A stretch of 64,000 nt of DNA. Origin: Curtobacterium sp. S6 (GTDB taxonomy: Bacteria > Actinomycetota > Actinomycetes > Actinomycetales > Micrococcaceae). Shown piece after piece: positions 45,549 through 55,958 of this stretch (its first letter is position 1; each line of letters starts with the position of its first letter). The notes under the pieces were generated by a model that was not told the origin of the DNA, ran no database searches, and worked only from the letters and a program-made list of their open reading frames with translations. The stretch covers positions 293,184-357,183 of the forward strand of contig NZ_KL537414.1 in NCBI RefSeq assembly GCF_000710345.2. The letters run 5' to 3'. The position numbers and the translations under genes were made by a program.

Positions 45549-48101
45549 ATGCGTATTCCCCTGTCGTGGCTGCGTGAGTACGCGCCGCTGCCCGAAGGTG
45601 CCTCTGCGGAGTACCTGATGGAGACCCTCGTGAAGGTCGGCCTCGAAGAAGAGGCCGTTCACCGCCCCTCGGATGAGATTTCCGGTCCCGTCGTGGTCGG
45701 CCAGGTCCTGACCATGGAACCGGAAGAACACTCCAACGGAAAGACCGTGAACTGGTGCACGGTGCGGGTGGTCCCGGAAGGCCAAGAACAGACCCTGTCC
45801 GGAAAGGGCATTGAGCCGTCCGGCGTGCAGGGCATTGTTTGTGGTGCCCACAATTTCCGGCCGGGGGACAAGGTCGTGGTGACCCTTCCCGGGGCCGTTC
45901 TTCCCGGAAACTTCGCCATCGCGGCACGCAAGACCTACGGCCACGTGTCGGCGGGCATGATCGCTTCCGTGCGCGAACTCGGCATCGGCGACGACCACGA
46001 TGGAATTCTGGTCCTGTCCCGTCTGGGGCTCGACCCCGAGATCGGCTCGAACGCTCTCGAACTGCTCGGATTGGACGACGAGGCCGCCGAGGTCGAGGTG
46101 ACCCCGGACAGGGGATACGCCTTCTCCGTCCGCGGCATTGCTCGGGAATACTGCCACGCCGTCAACGAGCCGTTCACGGACCCCGTCCTGGCCGTTGACC
46201 AGCGCGCCCCGCACGGCAACGCATCGGGTCAGCCCGTCACGATCCAGGACGATGCCCCGATCCACGACCGTCAGGGCGCGACCCGGTTCGTGGCCCGCAC
46301 GGTCGCCGGCATCGATCCCGACGCTCCGACCCCCACATGGATGGCTTCCCGGCTCAGGCTCGCCGGCATTCGCTCGATTTCCCTGCCCGTGGACATCTCC
46401 AACTACGTCATGCTCGAATTCGGCCAGCCGTTGCACTTCTACGACGCCGACCGTGTGCAGGGCGAGATCGTGGTTCGTCGTGCCCGGAAGGGCGAGACCC
46501 TCACGACCCTCGACGGCAAGGAACGCGCACTGAACGTCGAGGACCTGCTCATCACGGATGCTTCCGGTCCCATCGGCCTGGCGGGCGTCATGGGTGGTGC
46601 CAGCACCGAGGTCACGGACTCGACGCGTCGGATCTTGGTCGAGGCCGCCCGATTCGAGGAAGTCTCTATCGCCCGGACCCGTCGGCGCCATAAATTGCCG
46701 TCCGAAGCGTCCAAGCGATTCGAACGCGGCGTCGACCCCAAGGCCTCCGCGGCGGCCGCCCAGCGCGCCGTCGAGCTCCTGGAAGAGCTGGCCGGGGGGC
46801 AGGCCGAGGACGGCGTGACCGACGTCTTTGACCATTACTACCCGCATGAAATTCATATGTCCTCGGATTATCCGAGCCGCCTGATTGGCGTGGACATCGC
46901 CGAATCGGACACCGTGCGCATCCTCGAAGACATCGGGGCGACCGTGGTTCGCACCGGCGAGGTGCTCCAGGTCACCGTTCCGTCCTGGCGCCCCGATCTC
47001 AACGAGCCTGAAGACCTGGCGGAAGAGATCGCTCGTTTGACCGGCTACGAGAAGATCCCCTCGCGTCTGCCGGTTCCGCCGAGCGGACGCGGGCTGACCG
47101 TGCAGCAGGCCGCGCGGCGTCGGGCTTCGGACGCGTTGGCGGCGGCGGGGCTGACCGAGGTCGTCTCCTATCCGTTCGTGAGCGTGGCCGACAACGACCT
47201 GTTCGGTGCCGCCGTGGCGGGGGCTACCGTGCACGCCGTCAGGCTCGCCAATCCGATCAGCGAGGCCAACGGATACCTCCAGACCTCTCTGCTGCCCGGG
47301 TTGACCCAGGTGATCAAGCGGAACCACGCCCGCGGCTTCCGGGACTTGGCGCTCTTCGAGTCGGCATTGGTCTTCCACCCCGGTGAGCATTCGGGCACGA
47401 GCGCTATCCCCGCCGTCGGCATGAAGCCGGACGCGGGAATTCTGGCCGACCTCAACGCCGGGATCCCGCATCAGCCTCGGCACATTGCGGCGATGTTCTG
47501 CGGGCAGGATTCCCAGCCCGCGCCGGGGGTCTCTCCCAGGCAGTACGACTGGCAAGACGCCCTCGACGCCGCCAGGCTGACGGCAGGTGCGGTGGGCGTG
47601 GCGTTGACCGTCAAACAGGGGCGTCACCAGGCGTTCCACCCGGGACGCACGGCCGAGCTCTTCGACGCCCGGGGCAGAAGCATAGGTTTCGCCGGTGAAC
47701 TGCACCCGCAGGTGATCAAGGACCTCGATCTGCCGGAGCGAACCGTGGCGATGGAAATAGATTTCGATGTCCTCGCGGAGAACGCGGGGCAGCCCGTCGA
47801 GGCTCAGGAGATCTCGGGGTACCCGGCGGTCAGCCAGGACGTGGCCCTGGTGGTCGCCGCCGACCTCCCGGCGGCCGAATTGATGGAGACCCTGCGCGAG
47901 GGCGCGGGCGACCTGTTGGAAAGCGTTCGTGTCTTCGACGAGTACCGGGGGCAGGGCATCGAGCCTGACCACAAATCGCTGGCCTTCGCCCTGCGATTCC
48001 GTGCTGAGGACCGCACCCTGACCAACGACGAGGCGAGCGACGCTCGTGAAGCGGCGATCGAGCTCGCGTCACAACGCCACTCGGCGGTCCTGCGCGGGTA
48101 G
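45549..48101 (+). CDS. pheT: Phenylalanyl-tRNA synthetase beta subunit
   Basis: This 850-residue subunit completes the alpha2-beta2 enzyme. It has the N-terminal tRNA-binding EMAP-like domain (from about residue 40, PVVVGQVLTMEPEEHSNGK), the B3/B4 editing domain, the B5 domain and the C-terminal anticodon-binding FDX-ACB domain (SGYPAVSQDVALVV and the C-terminal LRFRAEDRTLTNDEA). A TTTAAGGA ribosome-binding site precedes the ATG. A very long antisense frame covers the pheST genes and is not coding. Confidence 0.97.
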   Translation: MRIPLSWLREYAPLPEGASAEYLMETLVKVGLEEEAVHRPSDEISGPVVVGQVLTMEPEEHSNGKTVNWCTVRVVPEGQEQTLSGKGIEPSGVQGIVCGAHNFRPGDKVVVTLPGAVLPGNFAIAARKTYGHVSAGMIASVRELGIGDDHDGILVLSRLGLDPEIGSNALELLGLDDEAAEVEVTPDRGYAFSVRGIAREYCHAVNEPFTDPVLAVDQRAPHGNASGQPVTIQDDAPIHDRQGATRFVARTVAGIDPDAPTPTWMASRLRLAGIRSISLPVDISNYVMLEFGQPLHFYDADRVQGEIVVRRARKGETLTTLDGKERALNVEDLLITDASGPIGLAGVMGGASTEVTDSTRRILVEAARFEEVSIARTRRRHKLPSEASKRFERGVDPKASAAAAQRAVELLEELAGGQAEDGVTDVFDHYYPHEIHMSSDYPSRLIGVDIAESDTVRILEDIGATVVRTGEVLQVTVPSWRPDLNEPEDLAEEIARLTGYEKIPSRLPVPPSGRGLTVQQAARRRASDALAAAGLTEVVSYPFVSVADNDLFGAAVAGATVHAVRLANPISEANGYLQTSLLPGLTQVIKRNHARGFRDLALFESALVFHPGEHSGTSAIPAVGMKPDAGILADLNAGIPHQPRHIAAMFCGQDSQPAPGVSPRQYDWQDALDAARLTAGAVGVALTVKQGRHQAFHPGRTAELFDARGRSIGFAGELHPQVIKDLDLPERTVAMEIDFDVLAENAGQPVEAQEISGYPAVSQDVALVVAADLPAAELMETLREGAGDLLESVRVFDEYRGQGIEPDHKSLAFALRFRAEDRTLTNDEASDAREAAIELASQRHSAVLRG

Positions 48102-48165
48102 ACTCTCGCGGAGTCCATCCCATCGACACCGGCTTCCCCAATCATTCCGGTAGACGAGGAGAATC

Positions 48166-48792
48166 GTGTCCGAAGACTTCTTTGGCTTTGACGAAGACGA
48201 GGAGCAGGCCGGACTGAGCCTGCGCCATCGCTCCAAATGGCGCTGGATCGGGGTGGTCATCGTCCTGATCGCGCTGGTGCTCGGCGGACTGTTGATGTAC
48301 GGGGGGCTACGTTCCCTGAGCGTTGCGAAGCAGGATGAACCGTACGCGGGTCATTCGTGGGTCATGTCCGGGGAATTCGTCACCTCGACGGATGACCTGA
48401 AAACCAAAACCTTCAACGGCGTCTACCAGGGAAATCTGCCCAAGGACAGCAACGTTTCATACCAGAAATTCGACGGCGGGGTGAACGATCCCGCGGACGT
48501 GAAGTCGGGGCAACAGGTCCAATTCCGGGGTACGCAGACGGGGGAGACGGATTCCGACTTCCCCCGACAAATCGACGCATTGGTCGCGGTGGATCACGGA
48601 GTCATGAAGGTCGTCCAGACCGATGACGCCGGGTCTTTGTCTCCCGTCACGGACGGAAGCATCGCCAAGGCACGATGGATCGGGTGGCTCGAGATCATCG
48701 GGGCCTGCCTGGTGATCGCGGCCGGCGCCTACGGCGTCGTGCACGCCGTCAAGAGAACTCGCGCGGAAGAAGACGCCGTCCGGTACCTCTGA
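48166..48792 (+). CDS. Two-helix membrane protein of unknown function
   Basis: This 208-residue protein has an acidic N-terminus (DEDEEQ), a membrane helix at about 27-48, an extracytoplasmic beta-rich segment of roughly 120 residues, a second helix near 170-190 and a short basic tail. I do not recognise the family. The GTG start follows AGGAGAATC. A bidirectional terminator follows, shared with the convergent oxidoreductase gene. Confidence 0.75.
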   Translation: MSEDFFGFDEDEEQAGLSLRHRSKWRWIGVVIVLIALVLGGLLMYGGLRSLSVAKQDEPYAGHSWVMSGEFVTSTDDLKTKTFNGVYQGNLPKDSNVSYQKFDGGVNDPADVKSGQQVQFRGTQTGETDSDFPRQIDALVAVDHGVMKVVQTDDAGSLSPVTDGSIAKARWIGWLEIIGACLVIAAGAYGVVHAVKRTRAEEDAVRYL

Positions 48793-48812
48793 GAAATCGC
48801 TTTCCTCGCACG

Positions 48813-48850
48813 AGGGCCCGCCGAACCGAGAGTTCGGCGGGCCCTTTGTT
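48813..48850. terminator. Bidirectional terminator before the quinone oxidoreductase
   Basis: A 14-bp stem AGGGCCCGCCGAAC/GTTCGGCGGGCCCT with a 5-nt loop ends in TTGTT. The flanking genes converge. Confidence 0.88.
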
Positions 48851-48865
48851 AATGTTTGCCCGGGG

Positions 48866-49852
48866 TTACGGAATCAGGAGCACCTTGCCGCGGGTTTTGC
48901 GGTCTTCGAGGTAACGGTGAGCCTCGTCGGCCGAGCCGAGCTCAAAGGTCGTGTCAAGCGTGACCTTGAGCCTGCCGGCGAGGACGTCGTCGAAGAGCTC
49001 GCCCATGCGGTATTCGAGCTCCCGACGATCCTGCAGGTAGGCGGCCATCGACGGGCGTGTCACGTAGAGCGAGCCCATCGAGTTCAATCGTTGCAGGTCG
49101 AAGGGCGGAACTTGGCCGCTCGATCCGCCGAATAGTACCGCCATGCCACGCGGCTTGAGGGTCGACAGGGATTCCTCGAAGGTGGCCAGCCCGACCGAGT
49201 CGTAGACGACGTCCACGCCTCGGCCTTCCGTGATCTCGTCGACGGCCGCGCCGAAGCCGTCGTAGCGCAGCACGTGGTCGGCGCCGTGTGCGCGCGCGAT
49301 CCTTTCCTTCTCGTCGGTGGAGACCGTGGCGATGACCCGGGCGCCGAGATTCTTCATCATTTGGATCGCGAGGCCGCCGACACCGCCGGCGCCGGCGTGA
49401 AAGAGCACGGTGTCCGAGGCCGAGACGGGGTAGGTCGAGCGAACCAGATAATGCGCCGTGACGCCTTGCAAGGGAAGGCAGGCCGCGTCTCGTGGATCGA
49501 TCCCCTCGGGCAAAGTGACCGCGCGGTCGTCCTCGACCACAAAATATTCGGCGTAGGTCCGTTGGGCCAGGCTCGTCGCGATCCGATCGCCGACCCGCGC
49601 GTGGGTGGTACTCGAGCCGGCGGCCACGACGACGCCAACCGCCTCGCCTCCCGGGACGAAGGGATACTCGACGTCGTAGACGCCGGACCGTTGATAGGTC
49701 TCGATGAAATTCACCCCGGTGGCTTCGGTGCGTACCAGCAGTTGCGTCGAGGTGGGTTCCGGAACGGGAACATTGCTCTTCTGGAGGACCTCGGGCCCTC
49801 CGCTGCGTGCCGCAGCCATGGCCGACATGTTGCGAGGAATCTGCTCTGACAA
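48866..49852 (-). CDS. Zinc-type NADPH:quinone oxidoreductase
   Basis: This 328-residue protein of the medium-chain dehydrogenase family matches quinone reductases (Qor type): VNFIETYQRSGVY near residue 48, GGEAVGVV, a GAGGVGGLAIQMM nucleotide loop near residue 150 and a C-terminal KTRGKVLL-type end. It lacks the structural-zinc cysteines of true alcohol dehydrogenases. It should reduce quinones with NADPH; the true substrate is unproven. It is divergent from argC across a 98-nt gap that holds the ARG boxes. Confidence 0.88.
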   Translation of the reverse strand: MSEQIPRNMSAMAAARSGGPEVLQKSNVPVPEPTSTQLLVRTEATGVNFIETYQRSGVYDVEYPFVPGGEAVGVVVAAGSSTTHARVGDRIATSLAQRTYAEYFVVEDDRAVTLPEGIDPRDAACLPLQGVTAHYLVRSTYPVSASDTVLFHAGAGGVGGLAIQMMKNLGARVIATVSTDEKERIARAHGADHVLRYDGFGAAVDEITEGRGVDVVYDSVGLATFEESLSTLKPRGMAVLFGGSSGQVPPFDLQRLNSMGSLYVTRPSMAAYLQDRRELEYRMGELFDDVLAGRLKVTLDTTFELGSADEAHRYLEDRKTRGKVLLIP

Positions 49853-49903
49853 GGCCGTATCCTTCCGATGACGTCGTTGACTGCGGCCAGTCTAACCGCC
49901 TAA

Positions 49904-49917
49904 TGCATAATAATTTA
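49904..49917 (+). promoter_or_regulatory. ARG box 1 before argC
   Basis: TGCATAATAATTTA matches the ARG-box core TGAAT-W4-ATTCA at 12 of 14 positions, with one mismatch in each half. It stands out as AT-rich. Its partner starts 20 nt downstream. Confidence 0.68.
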
Positions 49918-49923
49918 GTAGTC

Positions 49924-49937
49924 TGTATAAATCTGCG
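49924..49937 (+). promoter_or_regulatory. ARG box 2 before argC
   Basis: TGTATAAATCTGCG has a good left half and a poor right half of the ARG-box core. It starts exactly 20 nt after box 1, and its TGTATAAAT is repeated before argG. Confidence 0.5.
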
Positions 49938-49938
49938 A

Positions 49939-49944
49939 TAGGCT
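49939..49944 (+). promoter_or_regulatory. -10 hexamer TAGGCT of leaderless argC
   Basis: TAGGCT ends 6 nt before the ATG at 49951, right beside the ARG boxes, so ArgR there would cover the -35 region. Confidence 0.55.
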
Positions 49945-49950
49945 GTTCTC

Positions 49951-51012
49951 ATGACATTTTCGGTAGCGGTATCCGGCGCCACGGGCTACGCCGGGGGAGA
50001 GGTCCTCCGGCTCCTTGCCCAGCACCCAGAAGCGAACGTGACCACGGTCGGGGCACATTCAAACGCGGGAGCGACCTTTGGCACGCTGATGCCTCACCTG
50101 CGATCACTCGCGGACCTGACGGTTCAGGAGACTTCGGTCGAGACCCTGGCGGGCCACGACGTCGTCTTCCTGGCGTTGCCGCACGGCGCGAGTGCCGCGA
50201 TCGCGGCGCGACTGCCCGCGGACACCCTCGTGATCGACGCCGGGGCGGATCATCGCCTGCGGGACCCCGAGGCGTGGAAGAAGTTTTACGGGACCGAGCA
50301 CGCGGGTTACTGGCCCTACGGGCTGCCCGAGCTCGTCACGGAGCCGGTGCGGGAAGAGCGGCGGGTCAAGCGCAGGGAATCATTGATCGGTGCCCGCCGA
50401 GTCGCGGTGCCGGGGTGCTATCCCACGGGCGCGCAGTTGGCCCTCGCGCCGGGCCTCGCTCATGGCCTGATCGAGGCCGAGGACATCGTCATCGTCTCCG
50501 CCTCGGGGACCTCGGGGGCGGGCAAGGGTCTCAAGCCGCATTTGTTGGCCAGCGAGGCCATGTCCTCGATGTCGACCTACGGCGTCGGCGGCGTCCATCG
50601 CCACGTACCCGAGATCGAGCAGGGGCTCGCGGATGCATCGGGGGTTCGCACCAGCGTCAGCTTCACCCCGACCTTGGCGCCCATGCCCCGGGGGATCTTG
50701 ACCACGGCGACGGCGCGTGTGGCCCAGGGGATCGACGAGTCGGCCCTCCGGGAGGCGTGGCGAAAGACTTACGCCGATGAGCCGTTCGTCCATGTTCTCC
50801 CCGAGGGACAATGGCCGACCACCAAATCCGTGCAGGGAAGTAATCACGCGGCGATGCAACTGGCCGTGGACGAGCACGTTGGGCGCGTCGTGGTGACCTG
50901 CGCGATCGACAATCTGGTCAAGGGGACCGCCGGGGCGGCGGTTCAGTCCATGAATATAGCCCTCGGTTTGCCCGAGACCTCCGGCTTGGAACAGGAAGGC
51001 ATGGTGCCATGA
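49951..51012 (+). CDS. argC: N-acetyl-gamma-glutamyl-phosphate reductase
   Basis: This 353-residue enzyme reduces N-acetylglutamyl phosphate with NADPH, the third step of arginine synthesis. The GATGYAGGE nucleotide loop near residue 10 and the catalytic Cys156 in VPGCYPTGA identify it. The TM-like middle of other reductases is absent. The ATG start is leaderless. The stop overlaps argJ by four bases (ATGA). Confidence 0.97.
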   Translation: MTFSVAVSGATGYAGGEVLRLLAQHPEANVTTVGAHSNAGATFGTLMPHLRSLADLTVQETSVETLAGHDVVFLALPHGASAAIAARLPADTLVIDAGADHRLRDPEAWKKFYGTEHAGYWPYGLPELVTEPVREERRVKRRESLIGARRVAVPGCYPTGAQLALAPGLAHGLIEAEDIVIVSASGTSGAGKGLKPHLLASEAMSSMSTYGVGGVHRHVPEIEQGLADASGVRTSVSFTPTLAPMPRGILTTATARVAQGIDESALREAWRKTYADEPFVHVLPEGQWPTTKSVQGSNHAAMQLAVDEHVGRVVVTCAIDNLVKGTAGAAVQSMNIALGLPETSGLEQEGMVP

Positions 51013-52223
51013 GCGCCTCAGAAGAAGACGTGCTGGCCGTATCGACGGATCGGGGGCTCGCCGACGTTGCCGGATTTCGGTATTCGGGCGTCAGCGCCGG
51101 GCTCAAGGCCAGCGGGGGCGAGGACATCGCGCTGGTGCAGAATCTGGGCCCCGACCACGGGGCCTCCGCGGTCTTCACGACGAATCGATTCGCCGCGCCG
51201 CCCGTGGAATGGTCGCGCGAGGCGGTCTCGGATGCGCGCGCCGATGCCGTGGTCCTGAACTCCGGGGGAGCCAACGCGTGCACGGGCGCCGAAGGATTCG
51301 GTAATGCCCATCGAACCGCGGAGCACGTCGCAGAGCTCCTGGGCGTTTCCGCCCTGGACGTCATCGTGTGTTCGACGGGGCTGATCGGTGAGCAGCTGCC
51401 CATGGACAAGCTATTGCCGGGGGTCGAGACCGCGACCACGAAACTCGGCGTCGGAGCCGAGGCCGACGACGCCGCGGCGCGCGCGATCATGACCACCGAT
51501 ACCGTCCCCAAGAAGGCCTCGGTGTCGATCGAGACAGCGGACGGCATCGTGCACATCGGCGGCATGGCCAAGGGGGCCGGCATGCTCGCGCCGGGACTCG
51601 CGACCATGCTGGTGGTCCTCGCCACGGATGCCTCCGTTCCGGCCGATCGCTTGGAGCCCTGCCTGAAGCAAGCCGTCGAATACAGCTTTAACCGGGCGGA
51701 CTCGGACGGTTGCATGTCGACGAACGACACGGTCGCGTTTCTCGCCTCCGGAGCGTCCGGGGTAAGCCTTGACGAGGACGTGATGACGGAAGCGCTGACC
51801 CGGGTGTGCGTCAGCCTGGCTTTGCAGTTGATCACCGATGCGGAAGGCGCGAGCCACGACATTCACGTCACGACCCGTTCCGCCGCGACCGAAGACCAGG
51901 CCCTCGAGGTGTCCCGGGCCGTGGCACGTTCCAATCTCTTCAAATGCGCGATCTTCGGCAACGACCCCAATTGGGGCAGGATCCTCTCGGAAGTGGGGAC
52001 GACCGACGCCGCGTACGAGCCCGAATCGGTCAACGTGAGCATCAACGGCGTCGAGATCTGCCGGGGCGGGGCGATCGGAGAAGATCGCAGCCACGTGGAT
52101 TTGGCCGCGAACCGCAGGGTCGATGTGGTGATCGATCTCGGCGCGGGTGACCAATCCGCGACGATCTGGACCAACGACCTCACCCACGACTACGTCGAGG
52201 AAAACTCGGCGTATTCCAGTTAG
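51009..52223 (+). CDS. argJ: Bifunctional ornithine acetyltransferase/N-acetylglutamate synthase
   Basis: This 404-residue protein recycles the acetyl group from acetylornithine to glutamate. It cuts itself before the nucleophile Thr199 in GLATMLVV, which is present. ArgE is therefore not needed, and argA may not be either. It overlaps argC by four bases. argB follows 7 nt after the stop, behind TAGGAG. Confidence 0.96.
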   Translation: MSASEEDVLAVSTDRGLADVAGFRYSGVSAGLKASGGEDIALVQNLGPDHGASAVFTTNRFAAPPVEWSREAVSDARADAVVLNSGGANACTGAEGFGNAHRTAEHVAELLGVSALDVIVCSTGLIGEQLPMDKLLPGVETATTKLGVGAEADDAAARAIMTTDTVPKKASVSIETADGIVHIGGMAKGAGMLAPGLATMLVVLATDASVPADRLEPCLKQAVEYSFNRADSDGCMSTNDTVAFLASGASGVSLDEDVMTEALTRVCVSLALQLITDAEGASHDIHVTTRSAATEDQALEVSRAVARSNLFKCAIFGNDPNWGRILSEVGTTDAAYEPESVNVSINGVEICRGGAIGEDRSHVDLAANRRVDVVIDLGAGDQSATIWTNDLTHDYVEENSAYSS

Positions 52224-52230
52224 GAGCATC

Positions 52231-53244
52231 GTGCCGAAGCACAGCGAGCACAACAGGTACGCCTCCGCCCAAGCTCAGGCCGAGACCCTCATGGAGGCTC
52301 TCCCGTGGATCCAGCGGTTCGCGGGGAAGATCATGGTCTTCAAATACGGCGGAAACGCCATGATCAGCGACGAGCTTCGTGCCGCTTTCGCGGAGGACAT
52401 GGTGTTTCTCCGGTCGGTCGGAATCAAGCCGGTCGTCGTGCACGGCGGAGGACCGCAGATTTCGGCGATGCTGGAGAGGCTCAATATCCCGAGCGAATTT
52501 CGTGGGGGATTGCGGTATACGACGCCCGAAGCGATGGACGTGGTGCGGATGGTCCTCACGGGTCAGGTGGCGCGCCAACTCGTCGGCCTGATCAATCAGC
52601 ACGGCCCCCACGCGGTCGGCATGTCCGGAGAGGACGGCGGGCTCCTTCGTGCCCGTCGGATCACCACGAAAATCGATGGCGAAGAAACGGACCTCGGCCT
52701 GGTGGGCGAGGTCGTCGGGGTGAACACCACGGCGATCACGTCGATGATCGATGCCGGCAAAATCCCCGTGATTTCCTCGATCGCGCCGGAGATCCTGGCC
52801 GATGGTCGGGCCGACGCGGAAGGAATGCCGTTGGACACCCTGACCGGGAAGGTCCTGAACGTCAACGCGGATACCGCGGCCGCCGCCGTCGCCGCCGCCA
52901 TCGGTGCCGAAAAGCTCGTCATGCTGACCGACGTCGAAGGCCTCTACGCCCGCTGGCCCGATCCGTCCTCGGTGGTCAGCTCTCTGACCACGGAGGAACT
53001 GCGACACATGATCCCGACGCTCAGCGAGGGCATGATCCCCAAGATGGGAGCGTGCCTGGCCGCGGTCGAGAACGGCGTGCCGACGGCGTCCATCGTCGAC
53101 GGGCGACGGGCCCACTCGCCGCTGCTCGAAATCTTCACCGATTCCGGAATTGGCACGCAGGTGACCGACGGCGACGCCCAGCGGAAGCCCCTCGCGGACT
53201 TCGTCCTGGTGAACCCCTTCAACTCAGCCGAGGAGACGGCATGA
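52231..53244 (+). CDS. argB: Acetylglutamate kinase
   Basis: This 337-residue amino-acid kinase phosphorylates N-acetylglutamate and is usually feedback-inhibited by arginine. The KYGGNAM and VHGGGPQI motifs and the C-terminal KMGACLAAV are present. The GTG at 52231 was chosen because it follows TAGGAG and the argJ stop; the frame is open upstream. It overlaps argD by four bases. Confidence 0.96.
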   Translation: MPKHSEHNRYASAQAQAETLMEALPWIQRFAGKIMVFKYGGNAMISDELRAAFAEDMVFLRSVGIKPVVVHGGGPQISAMLERLNIPSEFRGGLRYTTPEAMDVVRMVLTGQVARQLVGLINQHGPHAVGMSGEDGGLLRARRITTKIDGEETDLGLVGEVVGVNTTAITSMIDAGKIPVISSIAPEILADGRADAEGMPLDTLTGKVLNVNADTAAAAVAAAIGAEKLVMLTDVEGLYARWPDPSSVVSSLTTEELRHMIPTLSEGMIPKMGACLAAVENGVPTASIVDGRRAHSPLLEIFTDSGIGTQVTDGDAQRKPLADFVLVNPFNSAEETA

Positions 53245-54464
53245 CACAAAATGAATTGTTGACCGAGTATCGGAAGGACCTCTTGGGGGTCTTCGGGGAC
53301 CCGTCCCTGGTGTTGACCGAGGGGCGGGGGTGCCGCGTGACGGATGCCGACGGCGGGACCTACCTGGATCTTTTGGGCGGCATCGCGGTCAACGCGTTGG
53401 GCTATGCTCACCCGCGATGGGTGCAGGCCGTCGCGGATCAGGCCGGTCGCCTGGCGCACGTGTCGAATTTTTTCACGACGCCGCCCCAACTTTCCCTGGC
53501 CCACAAGCTGCTCGAGATCCTTGCGGCCCCCGAGGGGAGCAAGGTCTTCTTCACCAATTCGGGGACCGAAGCCAACGAGGCGGCGCTGAAGCTCGTCAGG
53601 TCGCACGGTAACGCGGCCACGCCGCACAAGTCGCGTGTGCTCGCCCTGGACCACGGTTTTCACGGGAGGACGGCCGGGGCCCTCGCCGTGACCTGGAAAG
53701 AGGCCTACCGGGCGCCGTTCCAACCGCTGCCCGGGGGTGTCGAGTTCATCGAGCCGACCCTCGAGGCCCTCGATCGGGCCATGGGCGACGACGTCGCCGG
53801 GCTGATCGTGGAGCCCGTGCAGGGAGAGGCTGGGGTCCGGCCGTTGCCCGAGGGGTTCTTGGCTCAGGCGCGTCGGCTGACCGCGGACGGGGACGCCATT
53901 CTGGTCGTCGACGAGGTCCAGAGCGGTATGGGAAGAACCGGCCGGTGGCTAGCCAGCGGCGACGAACTGGGTGGCGAGAACGCCCCCGACGTGATCACGC
54001 TCGCCAAGTCCCTCGGCGGGGGATTCCCGATCGGTGCCATGATCACGATGACGCCCCAGGCCACCGGGGTCCTGGGGCCGGGCAACCACGGGACCACGTT
54101 TGGTGGCAACCCCTTGGCGACGGCGGCTGGATCGGCGACGATCGAGGCCATCGAGGAGGAGGGGCTGCTCGAGAATGCGCGGTCGATGGGAGAGCTCCTG
54201 GTGCGCGGGCTCAGCCAGATGGAAGGTATCGACGAGGTACGGGGCGAAGGACTGCTGATCGCCGCCGACCTGTCTCGGGCGGACGCGGTCGACGGCGGTG
54301 CGGCCCCGGCCGTCGTGGCAGAGGCCAGGAAGCGCGGTTTCATCCTCAACGCGACCGGGCCCGCGACCCTTCGATTGGCGCCGCCCCTGATCATCACCGC
54401 ATCGGAGGTCGAGGAATTTTTGCAGGCCCTTCCCGGCATCATCGACGCGGTGGTCGACGCATGA
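53241..54464 (+). CDS. argD: Acetylornithine aminotransferase
   Basis: This 407-residue class III PLP aminotransferase makes N-acetylornithine. The PLP lysine is Lys256 in [45 protein letters not shown] and [10 protein letters not shown] are typical. The ATG overlaps the argB stop by four bases (ATGA). argF follows after 47 nt. Confidence 0.95.
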   Translation: MTQNELLTEYRKDLLGVFGDPSLVLTEGRGCRVTDADGGTYLDLLGGIAVNALGYAHPRWVQAVADQAGRLAHVSNFFTTPPQLSLAHKLLEILAAPEGSKVFFTNSGTEANEAALKLVRSHGNAATPHKSRVLALDHGFHGRTAGALAVTWKEAYRAPFQPLPGGVEFIEPTLEALDRAMGDDVAGLIVEPVQGEAGVRPLPEGFLAQARRLTADGDAILVVDEVQSGMGRTGRWLASGDELGGENAPDVITLAKSLGGGFPIGAMITMTPQATGVLGPGNHGTTFGGNPLATAAGSATIEAIEEEGLLENARSMGELLVRGLSQMEGIDEVRGEGLLIAADLSRADAVDGGAAPAVVAEARKRGFILNATGPATLRLAPPLIITASEVEEFLQALPGIIDAVVDA

Positions 54465-54511
54465 CAACCGGATCCGTAACGACCACGACCACTGGAAGAG
54501 AAACACAACCC

Positions 54512-55456
54512 ATGACACGGCATTTCCTGGTTGATACCGACCTCACGCCCCACGAGCAGGAGGAGGTCCTCGACCTGGCCCTCGAGATGAAAGAGGATCG
54601 TTGGGCGCACCGTCCCTTCGGAGGCCCGCAGAGCGTCGCGGTGATCTTTGATAAGACCTCGACGCGCACGAGGTTTTCCTTCGCGACCGGCATCGCGGAT
54701 CTGGGCGGCGCCCCCATCATCGTGAATCCCGGGGAATCCCAGTTGGGGCATAAAGAATCCGTGGCCGACACGGCCAAGGTGCTCTCCACGATGGTTGCGG
54801 CCATCGTGTGGCGGACCTTCGAGCAGTCTGGCCTCGACGAGATGGCGGAGCACGCCTCGATCCCCGTGATCAATGCGCTCTCGGACGACTACCATCCGTG
54901 CCAAATCCTCGCGGACCTCCTCACGGTTCGGGAACGCTTCGGCCATACCCGGGGTCTGACGATGGCGTATGTCGGTGACGCGGCCAACAACATGGCCAAT
55001 TCGTACCTGCTGGGTGGAGCGACCGCCGGAATGAACGTCCGGGTGGCGGGTCCCGAAGGGCATCTGCCGCGGCCCGAGATCTTGGAGGCGGCCCGCGAAC
55101 GGGGTCGCCAGACGGGCGCCTCGGTCCTCGCCACGACCCAGGTCCATGAGGCCGTCGCCGGGGCCGACGTCGTCATCACGGACACGTGGGTCTCGATGGG
55201 CCAGCACGACGAGGACGGCCAACGCGGCGCGGCCTTCGCGCCCTACCAGGTCGATTCCGGCGTCATGGACCAGGCTGCCCCGGAGGCCATCTTCATGCAC
55301 TGCCTGCCGGCGTATCGTGGCAAAGAGGTCACGGCCGAGGTCATCGACGGCGATCAGTCGGTGGTGTGGCAAGAGGCCGGAAACCGGGTCCACGCGCAGA
55401 AGGCGCTCATGGCCTGGTTGATGAGCGCGTCGGTTCGAGCCGCAGGGGAGCGATGA
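54512..55456 (+). CDS. argF: Ornithine carbamoyltransferase
   Basis: This 314-residue enzyme makes citrulline. The carbamoyl-phosphate loop STRTR is at residues 50-54, and HPCQILADLLT and the C-terminal HCLPAYRG are intact. The ATG at 54512 gives the usual MTRHFL start; an ATG at 54462 would overlap argD and add 17 Thr-rich residues. The stop overlaps argR by four bases. Confidence 0.95.
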   Translation: MTRHFLVDTDLTPHEQEEVLDLALEMKEDRWAHRPFGGPQSVAVIFDKTSTRTRFSFATGIADLGGAPIIVNPGESQLGHKESVADTAKVLSTMVAAIVWRTFEQSGLDEMAEHASIPVINALSDDYHPCQILADLLTVRERFGHTRGLTMAYVGDAANNMANSYLLGGATAGMNVRVAGPEGHLPRPEILEAARERGRQTGASVLATTQVHEAVAGADVVITDTWVSMGQHDEDGQRGAAFAPYQVDSGVMDQAAPEAIFMHCLPAYRGKEVTAEVIDGDQSVVWQEAGNRVHAQKALMAWLMSASVRAAGER

Positions 55457-55935
55457 AGAACATGGGAATTCCGTCCACCAAAGCCGCGCGACAGGCGCGG
55501 ATCATCGCCCTGTTGGAGTCATCAAAGATCAGGTCGCAGTCCGCGCTCGCCGAGCATCTGGAGAAAGATGGCGTGCAGGTCACCCAGGCGACCCTCTCCC
55601 GCGACCTGGTGGAAATCGGTGCCGAACGGATCCGTGGCTCGGACGGAGTGCTCGTCTACGCCGTGCCGGGCGCCGACCCCACGCGGGATCGCGACGCCCC
55701 CGACCGCCTCAAGAGCCTGTTCCGGGATCTGCTGATCATGGCGGAATCGAGCGGAAACATCGTGATGCTCCGGACGCCCGCCGGGGCGGCGCAGTTCCTG
55801 GCCTCGGCCCTGGACCACACCGAAATTCCCGAAGCCATCGGAACCATCGCCGGCGACGATACGGTCATGGTCATATCTCGAGACCCCAACGGGGGAGCGG
55901 CCCTGGCGCAGCGCTTCCTCGAGTGGTCGGAATGA
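55453..55935 (+). CDS. argR: Arginine repressor ArgR
   Basis: This 160-residue repressor has an N-terminal winged helix (about 10-70, QSALAEHLEKDGVQVTQATLSRDL) and a C-terminal arginine-binding, hexamer-forming domain (LDHTEIPEAIGTIAGDDTVMV-type, in short DDTVMVI). It should act on the paired ARG boxes before argC and argG. The ATG overlaps the argF stop by four bases. It converges on the ankyrin gene. Confidence 0.96.
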   Translation: MKNMGIPSTKAARQARIIALLESSKIRSQSALAEHLEKDGVQVTQATLSRDLVEIGAERIRGSDGVLVYAVPGADPTRDRDAPDRLKSLFRDLLIMAESSGNIVMLRTPAGAAQFLASALDHTEIPEAIGTIAGDDTVMVISRDPNGGAALAQRFLEWSE

Positions 55936-55958
55936 CCGACCACGGATGAGCCGGTGAG

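Noticed and set aside
44634..47972. A 1112-codon open frame on the minus strand over pheS and pheT.
   Set aside because: It is antisense to two well-conserved genes. GC-rich codon use leaves such frames open, and the translation has no recognisable domain.
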